From the NCBI GenBank assembly GCA_028289455.1, contig JANQPN010000049.1, positions 1-64,000 of the forward strand: 64,000 bases of DNA, given 5' to 3'. This document shows, in pieces, positions 51,944-59,372 of the stretch; the first letter of the stretch is position 1; each line of letters opens with the position of its first letter. Position numbers and translations under genes: made by a program. Source of the DNA: Wenzhouxiangellaceae bacterium. GTDB taxonomy: Bacteria > Pseudomonadota > Gammaproteobacteria > Xanthomonadales > Wenzhouxiangellaceae. The notes under the pieces are model-generated. The model had not been told where the DNA came from. It saw only the letters and a program-made list of their open reading frames with translations, and did not search any database.

Positions 51944-52833
51944 GTGGTGCCTCGTCGGAGGTCAATTCGAGCGATTGGCTGTATGCTTTTGCTTTTGCCG
52001 ATTATCCGGTTCGCGGCGCATTGGCTTGTTTGCCGGACACCTGGCAGGCACTGAGTTCGCGCCGGCAATATCCGCATCCAATGGATCACTGGCTGGCGGA
52101 TATGCTGACTTCCATTGCGCTGATTCGCAGTGGTATCAAAGCCAGCGGACGGTTGAGCCTGCAGATTCGCGGCCAGGCCAACCCGCATTTATTGAGCGTG
52201 GAGTGTAATGAGCATTGGCAATTGCGCGGAATGGCGCGTTATCGGGCGCAACTGGCATTGGCCGACAAACTGTCGGAAATTGATTCCGGATTATTAACTA
52301 TGCAGCTGGAACCGCCCGGGGAGGGGGTAAGCTACCAGGGGGTTGTACCGCTGGCAGGCGATAGAATTGCCGAGGCCATGCAGAACTATTTCCAGAAATC
52401 CGAGCAGCTGCCGACCTGTTTTATCCTGGGATTCACCGAGCAGTGTCCAACCGGCTTGATGCTGCAGCGGATGCCGGGTGAAATGGCCGAAGACGACTGG
52501 CGGCGCATTAATATGCTGGCAGCCACACTTAGCCATCATGAGCTGCAACAGCAGCAACCGGAAAAACTGCTGAAAAAACTGTTCTATGAAGAGCAGATAG
52601 AATTATTTGCAGCTCAATCCCCACGTTTCTGCTGCAGTTGCAGTCGGGAGCGGGTATCACGCATGTTACTGCAGCTGGGTCATGAGGAAGCCAGCAGTAT
52701 AGTCGCCGAGCAGGGTCGTGTGGATGTTGCCTGTGAGCATTGCGGCGAAGGTTACGGTTTTGATCAGATAGATATTGAACACCTGTTCGCCAGCCAGGAT
52801 GCCGCTGCGCCGGTCAGCGACCGGGTCCAGTAA
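51940..52833 (+). CDS. hslO: Redox-regulated chaperone Hsp33
   Basis: The 297-residue protein has the Hsp33 N-terminal domain and a C-terminal zinc center CSCSRERV ... EHCGEGYGFD, four cysteines (CxC and CxxC-type) that switch the chaperone on under oxidation. The ATG overlaps the phosphatase stop by four bases. It has about the normal family length. Confidence 0.93.
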   Translation: MSGASSEVNSSDWLYAFAFADYPVRGALACLPDTWQALSSRRQYPHPMDHWLADMLTSIALIRSGIKASGRLSLQIRGQANPHLLSVECNEHWQLRGMARYRAQLALADKLSEIDSGLLTMQLEPPGEGVSYQGVVPLAGDRIAEAMQNYFQKSEQLPTCFILGFTEQCPTGLMLQRMPGEMAEDDWRRINMLAATLSHHELQQQQPEKLLKKLFYEEQIELFAAQSPRFCCSCSRERVSRMLLQLGHEEASSIVAEQGRVDVACEHCGEGYGFDQIDIEHLFASQDAAAPVSDRVQ

Positions 52834-52846
52834 TCCGGAACTGCGG

Positions 52847-53695
52847 ATGCAGGCTGCAGCACGGCAATGGTGTAATGAACGTCTGACGGCAGCGATTGTT
52901 CCCTGGCCGTTGCTACAGGCATTTATACCGCAGGAACAGCATGATGAACTGTTGGCCGGCCAGGCATTTGTCAGTGCACTGGTAGACCTGGTATTCAGCC
53001 ATCAGCAGGTTGATATAGCCATGCACAAGCTGGCGTGGTGGCGACAGGAGTTGCCACGGCATGCTGAAAGTGCTCATCCTGCATTTATTGCTTTACGGGA
53101 AAGCGGGCTGGGCAACAGCTGGGACTGGTCAGGCTGTGATGCATGGTGTGACGGACTGAGTAAGCTGCTGGAAATGGATACGCCGGTCAATCAGACTGAG
53201 TTGTGGCAACAAATGCAGCAGCTGGCAGGTCAGGGAATGCAGTTGCTGCAAACAGCTGTATCACCGTTGCCAGATGATTCGAGCTGCCGGCAGTCTGGTA
53301 GTGATATCGCTGCAGCATCGCAAATTGTGATCCTGGCCAACCGGTTATCGGTCAATTCCATCGCCTCGCGCTGGTTGCCGCTGAATTTACATGCACGCTA
53401 TCTGCTGCAGCTGGATCAGCAACCGGTATCTTCGAAACAGGAAGACGGTTTGGAACTGGCTGGTAGAGATTTACTGGAACCGGCAAAACAGGCCCTGTAT
53501 AAGGCTGAAGTCAAACCGGCAGAGGGCGTCGAGCGGAGCTGGTTACGGTTACTGGCTTTGCAGCGTGAGTTGGGTATGCTAGCCGCCAGACAGCTTCAGC
53601 GTCAGTCTGCGCAGATTTGGCATGAGCCGATAACAACAGTTGGCCCCTTGAGTGCCTGGCATGGCTGGCGGGCAGTTCGCCGATTAAAGGTCTAA
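52847..53695 (+). CDS. Squalene/phytoene synthase-like protein (NDUFAF6-type), likely non-enzymatic
   Basis: The 282-residue protein has a helical isoprenoid-synthase-like beginning, QAAARQWCNERLTAAIVPWPLLQAF, and HKLAWWRQELPR, where the family has kLxWWRxE. The Asp-rich DxxxD motifs of catalytic synthases are not evident, so it may be an assembly-factor-like relative. The frame opens at 52775 inside hslO; ATG 52847 is chosen because it follows hslO by 13 bp. No isoprenoid pathway genes are adjacent. The call rests on motif reading. Confidence 0.5.
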   Translation: MQAAARQWCNERLTAAIVPWPLLQAFIPQEQHDELLAGQAFVSALVDLVFSHQQVDIAMHKLAWWRQELPRHAESAHPAFIALRESGLGNSWDWSGCDAWCDGLSKLLEMDTPVNQTELWQQMQQLAGQGMQLLQTAVSPLPDDSSCRQSGSDIAAASQIVILANRLSVNSIASRWLPLNLHARYLLQLDQQPVSSKQEDGLELAGRDLLEPAKQALYKAEVKPAEGVERSWLRLLALQRELGMLAARQLQRQSAQIWHEPITTVGPLSAWHGWRAVRRLKV

Positions 53696-53725
53696 AACCG
53701 GTTAAACAGAATGACGGGTAATCAT

Positions 53726-54109
53726 ATGCAGGACACACAAATTTATCAGGGTGGTTGTCATTGCGGTGATGTGCGATTTCAATTAAACATGCCTCAAATA
53801 ACCGCAATAACCCGCTGTAACTGCTCAATGTGCAGCAAAAATGATTTCCTGCATGTGTTTGTACCGCATCAGCAGTTTGAATTGCTTAGCGATGCTGCAG
53901 CGTTGACTGAGTATCGGTTTCACACCGGCGCAGCCCGGCATTTGTTCTGCAGCCGTTGTGGAATCAAATCCTATTACCAGCCGCGTTCGCACCCGGACTG
54001 CTGGAGTGTCAACGCACGCTGTATCGAACAACTGGATATTGACGCGTTACAGGTGGATGAATTTGATGGTCAGAACTGGTCAACAGCCCGGCAGCGGCTA
54101 AGCGAGTGA
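53726..54109 (+). CDS. GFA-family (Mss4-like fold) zinc-binding protein
   Basis: The 127-residue protein has the GFA/CENP-V zinc pattern GGCHCGDVRF, NCSMCSKN and CSRCGIKSYYQPRSHPDCWSVNARC. GFA proteins were described as glutathione-dependent formaldehyde-activating enzymes; many have unproven roles. It ends 71 bp before the MCE operon. ATG 53711 is an alternative start. Confidence 0.85.
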   Translation: MQDTQIYQGGCHCGDVRFQLNMPQITAITRCNCSMCSKNDFLHVFVPHQQFELLSDAAALTEYRFHTGAARHLFCSRCGIKSYYQPRSHPDCWSVNARCIEQLDIDALQVDEFDGQNWSTARQRLSE

Positions 54110-54180
54110 CAGTTGATAAATTCCAGCTGGCATCCTGGCGGCATCCTGTACAATAATCAGCATGGCGGGATGGCTGAACA

Positions 54181-55314
54181 ATGACTAAACCTGGTATTAA
54201 AATGCAGGCCGGAGATTCCGGTTACGAGGCGCTGATCAGTGGCGACTGGACACTGCCGTTTGCAGCCGGGTTGGAACAGCAGATTTCTGTGGCGCGCAAA
54301 TACTCGCCGGATACCACCGGCAAGCTTAATCTCAGTGATCTGAAATCCCTGGATACCACTGGAGGATTACTGCTGCTGCGCCTGCTGGGCGGCGTCACGC
54401 CCGATGGTCTGGCGGAAAAGCTGATCGGCACCAGTTCCAATCATCTGTTGCTGCTGCGAACCATCTGTGAGGCCCTGCAGCAGGAATCGCATCCGCGGCG
54501 GCCGAAAAGCCAGGGCATAGACAAAATGTTTGATCGAACCGGGCGCTGGGCAGTGGATACCTGGACCCAGGTGCGGGTGCTGCTGCATTTTGTTGGTGTG
54601 GTCATCGTTACCACGGTACGCAATCTGCTCCAGCCGTGGCGAATGCGTTGGACTTCGCTGGTCTACCATATCGAGCATGTTGGCCTGGATGCAGTGCCCA
54701 TAGTCAGCCTGCTGAGTTTTCTGGTCGGCGGGGTAATCGCTTTCCTTGGTGCAACGATTCTGCGTGATTTCGGTGCTCAGATTTACACTGTGGAGTTGGT
54801 GGGCTACGCGTTTTTTCGCGAATTCGGTGTGCTGCTGCCGGCCATTTTGCTGGCCGGGCGCTCAGGTAGCGCTTTTACTGCCCAGATCGGATCGATGAAA
54901 AGCAATGAAGAGCTGGATGCACTGAAGACACTGGGCATGGACCCGATATGCGTACTGGTGATGCCCAGAGTGGTCGCATTGCTGATTATGCTGCCGATGC
55001 TGTCGTTCGGTTCAATGATGATGGGCCTGATCGGCGGTGGTGTGGTCAGTGCGCTGATTCTGGATATTTCACCTGGCATGTTCGCTGCACGAATTTACGA
55101 ATATACATCCATTAATCATTTCTGGGTGGGAATCTGCAAGGCGCCGGTGTTTGCCTTCATGATTGCCATCGTTGGCTGCCTGGAAGGTTTTAAGGTAACC
55201 GGCAGCGCAGAATCGGTTGGACGGCACACCACATCGTCGGTAGTACAGTCTATTTTCCTGGTATTGGTGGCAGACTCAATGTTTGCTGTATTTTTTGAAC
55301 AACTGGGTATCTGA
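54181..55314 (+). CDS. MlaE-family permease with N-terminal STAS-like domain
   Basis: The 377-residue membrane protein has a soluble N-terminal part (about 1-120, TGKLNLSDLKSLDTTGGLLLLRLLGG, STAS/MlaB-like) and an MlaE permease domain (about 135-375). The latter includes VGGVIAFLGATILRDFGAQIYTVELVGYAFFREFGVLLPAILLAGRSGSAFTAQIGSMK and EELDALKTLGMDP. It forms the membrane part of an ABC lipid transporter with the next two genes. Fusion of STAS to MlaE replaces a separate MlaB. Confidence 0.93.
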   Translation: MTKPGIKMQAGDSGYEALISGDWTLPFAAGLEQQISVARKYSPDTTGKLNLSDLKSLDTTGGLLLLRLLGGVTPDGLAEKLIGTSSNHLLLLRTICEALQQESHPRRPKSQGIDKMFDRTGRWAVDTWTQVRVLLHFVGVVIVTTVRNLLQPWRMRWTSLVYHIEHVGLDAVPIVSLLSFLVGGVIAFLGATILRDFGAQIYTVELVGYAFFREFGVLLPAILLAGRSGSAFTAQIGSMKSNEELDALKTLGMDPICVLVMPRVVALLIMLPMLSFGSMMMGLIGGGVVSALILDISPGMFAARIYEYTSINHFWVGICKAPVFAFMIAIVGCLEGFKVTGSAESVGRHTTSSVVQSIFLVLVADSMFAVFFEQLGI

Positions 55315-56124
55315 ATGTCGACCAGCGCAAGCCAAATTCATACAGACAGTGATCGCGAGAACGTTATTGAAGTGCGCGGGCTGGTCAACCGATTCGGTGA
55401 AAACCTGGTGCATGATGACCTGGATCTGGATGTCCGGCGGGGTGAAATTCTGGGTGTGGTTGGCGGTTCTGGGACGGGTAAGTCAGTATTGCTGCGCAGT
55501 ATCGTCGGTCTGCTCAAACCAACCGCTGGCGATATCAGCCTGTTCGGCCAGCCCCAGGCTCAAGTGCTGGCCGAATATGAACAGGGCAAGAACATTCGTT
55601 ACGGGGTAATGTTTCAGGATGGCGCATTGTTCTCCTCGTTAACGGTTCGGGAAAACATCAAACTGGCCATCAGTGAACACTTTGATATCAGCGATGATCT
55701 GCTGCATCCGTTATCCTGCATGAAAATATCGCTGGTGGGTCTGCCGGCACATTCAGCCACCCTGTATCCGTCATCCCTGTCAGGTGGAATGCGCAAGCGC
55801 GCCGGTCTGGCCAGGGCGCTGGCGATGGAGCCGGAATTGTTGTTTCTGGATGAACCGACTGCCGGACTGGACCCGGTATCGGCCGATGGCATTGACCAGC
55901 TGCTGAGAACCTTGCGGGATACGCTTGGTTTGACAGTTTTTCTGGTCACTCATGATCTGGATACGTTACATGCGATCTGTGATCGCATTGCAGTGCTGGC
56001 GGAACATAAAGTGCTGACGGTCGGGCCGCTGGATGAAGTGGCTCAATATGATCATCCCTGGGTGCAGGAATATTTCAGTGGTCCGCGCGGGCGGATCGTT
56101 ACGTCGCAATACACAGACGCGTAG
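55315..56124 (+). CDS. MlaF-like ABC ATPase
   Basis: The 269-residue ATPase has Walker A GGSGTGKSVLLRSI, signature SLSGGMRKRAGLARALA, Walker B LLFLDEPTAGLDPVSADGID and switch TH in VTHDLDTLHAICD. It starts directly after the permease stop. Loop GVMFQDGALFSSLTVRENI is the typical Mla Q-loop. It energises lipid transfer between membranes. Confidence 0.95.
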   Translation: MSTSASQIHTDSDRENVIEVRGLVNRFGENLVHDDLDLDVRRGEILGVVGGSGTGKSVLLRSIVGLLKPTAGDISLFGQPQAQVLAEYEQGKNIRYGVMFQDGALFSSLTVRENIKLAISEHFDISDDLLHPLSCMKISLVGLPAHSATLYPSSLSGGMRKRAGLARALAMEPELLFLDEPTAGLDPVSADGIDQLLRTLRDTLGLTVFLVTHDLDTLHAICDRIAVLAEHKVLTVGPLDEVAQYDHPWVQEYFSGPRGRIVTSQYTDA

Positions 56125-56147
56125 TATGGGTTGATAGAGGAAACCAT

Positions 56148-57122
56148 ATGGAACCCAAAGCCAATTTTATTCTTATCGGTGCATTCACCATTGCCGCCGG
56201 CATGGCGATGTTTTTCTTTGTTATCTGGCTGGGCAAGTTCGCAGTTGATCAGGAATTCAACTACTACGACATTATTTTTGAAGAAGCGGTAACCGGGCTG
56301 GGTAATCGCGGGGCAGTGATGTTCAACGGTATTCAGGTGGGCGAGGTGATTCAGCTGAATGTTGATCCCACCAATCCCGGCCGCGTGATCGCGCGGGTTC
56401 GAACTGAAGCAGGTACACCGGTTCGCGCTGACACCAAAGCCCAACTGGGTTTTCAGGGCTTCACCGGCCTGGCTTTTATCGAACTGGAAGGCGGATCGCC
56501 CAACAGCCCGATGATTGAAGATGTCAGCCAGCAGCCGATACCGATTATTGTTGCTGAGACCTCAGATCTGCAAAGCCTGCTGAACAGCAGCGGCACCCTG
56601 TTTGAAAACATCAACGATCTGCTGCTGCGGGTTAATAAGGTGGTCAGCGATGAAAATGCCGACCGGGTTTCCAATTTGCTGGAAAATATTGAGCTGACCA
56701 CTGAAGAAATTGCGCTGCACAGGGCCGCAATCGGCGACACACTGGAAGGCCTGCGCGTGGCTACCGACCAGGCCAATGCAACCTTGGCCAGAATTGAGCG
56801 GGTTAGTGCAGATTTCGAAGGTTACTGGGATGAACATAATGCCCAGTTGGGCGAGGATTTGCTGGCGGTTACCAGCGATGCGCGTGCCACCGCCGCCCAG
56901 GCGCGGATGCTGGCCGAACGCCTGGATACCATATTCAGCCGCAATGAAGCAGCAGTTGATCAGTTTGCTCAGGATGGTCTGGGACAGGTGGCACCCACAT
57001 TACAGGATTTCAGACTACTGGTCAGACGCCTTGAGTCGGTTGCCCGGAATTTTGAAAACAACCCGTCCGGTTTTCTGCTGGGCGATGAGCAGACGGTTGA
57101 ATTTCAGCCGGCAGGCAATTAG
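56148..57122 (+). CDS. MlaD-type MCE-domain protein
   Basis: The 324-residue protein has one N-terminal membrane anchor (residues 8-28, ANFILIGAFTIAAGMAMFFFVIWLG), one MCE domain (about 38-115, VTGLGNRGAVMFNGIQVGEV) and a long helical C-terminal region. A single MCE domain implies a hexameric ring in the periplasm. The system has no MlaC-like soluble carrier gene here. Confidence 0.93.
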   Translation: MEPKANFILIGAFTIAAGMAMFFFVIWLGKFAVDQEFNYYDIIFEEAVTGLGNRGAVMFNGIQVGEVIQLNVDPTNPGRVIARVRTEAGTPVRADTKAQLGFQGFTGLAFIELEGGSPNSPMIEDVSQQPIPIIVAETSDLQSLLNSSGTLFENINDLLLRVNKVVSDENADRVSNLLENIELTTEEIALHRAAIGDTLEGLRVATDQANATLARIERVSADFEGYWDEHNAQLGEDLLAVTSDARATAAQARMLAERLDTIFSRNEAAVDQFAQDGLGQVAPTLQDFRLLVRRLESVARNFENNPSGFLLGDEQTVEFQPAGN

Positions 57123-57151
57123 GCAGATCGATGCAGTATCGGGAGCACAAC

Positions 57152-57745
57152 ATGAGTCATATTTTTCGGTCACTGGTATTGCTGGTGCTGGCAGCGGTAT
57201 TAAGTGGTTGTCTCAGCATCGGCGGAGACAGCAAGCCGGTTACATTATTCAGGTTAAATCCAGAGCTTGAAACGCCAGGCTCAGACCAGGCAGCTATTCC
57301 ATTGAAATTGAGTATCAGCAGTGGCAGTCTGTTAAACAGCCAGCGACTGTGGGTCTACCATCAGGATTCTCAGGTGGCCGGATTTGCCGAAGCTCGCTGG
57401 GCTATGCCGTTACCTGAGATGTTCCGTCAGACACTGATCAACAGTCTTGAACAATCAGGTACAGCCATTGTTCTGGAATCACCGGCCAGGGCGCCGACAC
57501 TGCGGGTGGCGATACGCGAATTTCAGATTGAAGCCGGCGCAGCCAATGCCGACGCTGTGACTTCAATAAAGGCCAGCTGGGTAAATATGGAGGGACATAT
57601 CAGCCATAAACTGTTCCGCTCCAGCGAGCCGGTGAGCCTGGACAGCGCCAGCAGTGTAGCTACAGCCATGGACCGCGCCAACCGGCAGATATTAGGAGAG
57701 TTGCAGCAATGGCTGCTGACCGAAGCGGTTCACGAAGAACAGTGA
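57152..57745 (+). CDS. PqiC-like ABC-transport auxiliary lipoprotein
   Basis: The 197-residue protein has a lipobox LSGC after an N-terminal hydrophobic span and the PqiC/YmbA-family body (KLSISSGSLLNSQRLWVYHQDSQVAGFAEARWAMPLPEMFRQTLINSLEQSG). GGGAG precedes ATG 57152; the frame extends seven codons upstream. It should sit in the outer membrane and link the MCE hexamer to it. It closes the MlaE-F-D-PqiC unit. Confidence 0.88.
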   Translation: MSHIFRSLVLLVLAAVLSGCLSIGGDSKPVTLFRLNPELETPGSDQAAIPLKLSISSGSLLNSQRLWVYHQDSQVAGFAEARWAMPLPEMFRQTLINSLEQSGTAIVLESPARAPTLRVAIREFQIEAGAANADAVTSIKASWVNMEGHISHKLFRSSEPVSLDSASSVATAMDRANRQILGELQQWLLTEAVHEEQ

Positions 57746-57757
57746 TCCGATTGATCA

Positions 57758-58189
57758 ATGAATGATCCCGAGCAGCTGTCCGCCGGAGGCTGTCTGTGTG
57801 GCGCAGTCCGCTATCAGGTCAAAGGGAAATTACGTGATGTCATCAACTGTCACTGCAGTATGTGTCAGCGCCAGCATGGTGGCTTCGGGCCACACTCTAA
57901 AGCACCAAAAGCCAATATAACCATCACCAGGGATGAAGGGCTTACCTGGTTTCAAACGTCCAAAATTGCCAGACGCGGTTTTTGCCGTGAATGTGGCTCC
58001 GGACTTTTTTGGGAACCTGTGGAGCAGGGTGCTACCGGTATAGTGGCCGGTACTTTGGATAACCCAACCGGTTTGAAAACCATCGGGCATATATTTGTTG
58101 CTGAGAAGCAGGATTTCTATGACATCACCGATGACCTGCCTCAGTTCGATGAGTCATCCGATGGTCAGCTGACCGGTGATTATAAATAA
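57758..58189 (+). CDS. GFA-family (Mss4-like fold) zinc-binding protein
   Basis: The 143-residue protein has GGCLCGAVRYQV, NCHCSMCQRQHGGFGP and FCRECGSGLFWEP. It is the second GFA gene in this part of the window, 12 bp after the MCE lipoprotein gene, and the two are different in sequence, so not a recent duplicate. The function is unproven. Confidence 0.88.
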   Translation: MNDPEQLSAGGCLCGAVRYQVKGKLRDVINCHCSMCQRQHGGFGPHSKAPKANITITRDEGLTWFQTSKIARRGFCRECGSGLFWEPVEQGATGIVAGTLDNPTGLKTIGHIFVAEKQDFYDITDDLPQFDESSDGQLTGDYK

Positions 58190-58207
58190 ACCAAAAGGAG
58201 GGCGCGC

Positions 58208-58612
58208 ATGATAGTCCTGATTTCAAAATGGAAACTGAAAAACGGGCTTAGCGATGAATTGGCTGTGGCGTTAAAAACCGTTGCCGATCATGTTAAGGCA
58301 GCGGAGCCCGATACTTTGTTATATTCAGTCCATCTGCCTGCTCGATCACCTCTGGGACAGGGTATGCAGCCTGCGTGCCCGCCAGTGAAACCGATCCCGG
58401 GAGATCAGCAGACAGAAGTGGTATTTTTTGAAATCTATAAAGATGCAGCTGCATTTTCCTATCATATTAATGGCCCGACTTTTACCGAATTCAGAGAACA
58501 ATATATTCAGTATTTTTATGAAGACCCGGATAAACCCGGCTGGCCGAATACGCAAACCGAATTTCTTGATAAACAATCAATGTTTGTCCGTGAAACACTT
58601 GATCGTAATTAA
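58208..58612 (+). CDS. ABM-domain (antibiotic-monooxygenase-like) protein
   Basis: The 134-residue protein has the dimeric alpha/beta-barrel ABM pattern: VLISKWKLKNGLSDELAVALKTVADHVKAAEPDTLLYSVH, then VVFFEIYKDAAAFSYHINGPTFTEF. These small proteins include quinol and heme-degrading oxygenases. It is preceded by AAAGGAGG. It follows the GFA gene by 18 bp and probably shares a transcript. Confidence 0.8.
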   Translation: MIVLISKWKLKNGLSDELAVALKTVADHVKAAEPDTLLYSVHLPARSPLGQGMQPACPPVKPIPGDQQTEVVFFEIYKDAAAFSYHINGPTFTEFREQYIQYFYEDPDKPGWPNTQTEFLDKQSMFVRETLDRN

Positions 58613-58655
58613 TTAAAAAAATGCCAATGCCTGTGCATGGGATCCAGGCATTGGC
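58612..58655. terminator. Bidirectional terminator between convergent genes
   Basis: GCCAATGCCTG (58623-58633) pairs perfectly with CAGGCATTGGC (58645-58655). On the minus strand the stem is followed by a run of T and A (ATTTTTTTAATT), a strong intrinsic terminator for the small secreted protein gene. On the plus strand the tail is weaker. Confidence 0.8.
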
Positions 58656-58669
58656 TGTATTTCAATCCG

Positions 58670-59071
58670 TTATAATCCTCCGCCCGGGTTGGGTGTGCCG
58701 GAAGCACAATTAGCTTCATCAAAGTCATAAACAAATATCTGGAACGGATAATAAAAACTGTCAACCGCTTCCACACGTACAGATATATCGACCTCGCAAC
58801 CTGACCCTGTAGGACAGGATGCCACAGTGGTCGGGCTAGTGCTGACCTGAGGGCTGAGAATTACTGTAGGGTCGGTAGCGCTCCATATGTAACGGTATAA
58901 AAAGGCTCCCTGGGGCGGAGCAAACTGCGGTGTGGCTTCGCAGAACTGATCAAATGGTGTACCAAAGTGCTCGCAGCCACAGCTGGCATTGACTTCAACA
59001 GCTTGTGCTGAACCGCCAAACAGCATCAGAGAACCGGTTGCCAGTGCAATGAGTAATTTTCTTGTTTTCAT
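58670..59071 (-). CDS. Small secreted Cys-containing protein, unknown function
   Basis: The 133-residue protein has a clear signal peptide (KLLIALATGSLMLFGGSAQA) and mature cysteines in CGCEHFG, QFCEATP, ASCPTGSGCEVD and ANCASG, which could form disulfides. No known family is recognised. AGGA lies eight bases before ATG 59071. It is on the same strand as and downstream of the ECF-sigma/kinase pair, 301 bp away, and ends in a strong terminator. Confidence 0.7.
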   Translation of the reverse strand: MKTRKLLIALATGSLMLFGGSAQAVEVNASCGCEHFGTPFDQFCEATPQFAPPQGAFLYRYIWSATDPTVILSPQVSTSPTTVASCPTGSGCEVDISVRVEAVDSFYYPFQIFVYDFDEANCASGTPNPGGGL

Positions 59072-59372
59072 AACAGTGTTCCTTTACCTAAGGTTGATAA
59101 GTTAGTTTTTTCCAGGAGCCTGGTATGTAATACCGGCAAGCTGCTGAGTCAGTGAACAGGCAAGCTTGCAGTGAAAGCCCGGGAATTTACGAAGGATCGA
59201 TTTAACGCGCCCTCATAAGTACTAACCGGAAAGTCGTTACAAAAGGGATCAGGTTTGTTGATGTAATTGCAATAGGTTTGTGAAGGCTAGTTTTATTCAG
59301 GTTTGAAACAGGTGCATATACCCTGGATTTAATTAAAACCCATTGTTCGCATGGCTGTGGAATTAATCAGAT
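59072..59372. other. 301-bp gap between the kinase gene and the small secreted protein gene
   Basis: No protein gene, RNA or strong hairpin is seen here. It must hold the ribosome binding site of the secreted protein gene (AGGA near 59080) and probably its promoter, but I could not identify -35/-10 elements with confidence. Confidence 0.4.
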
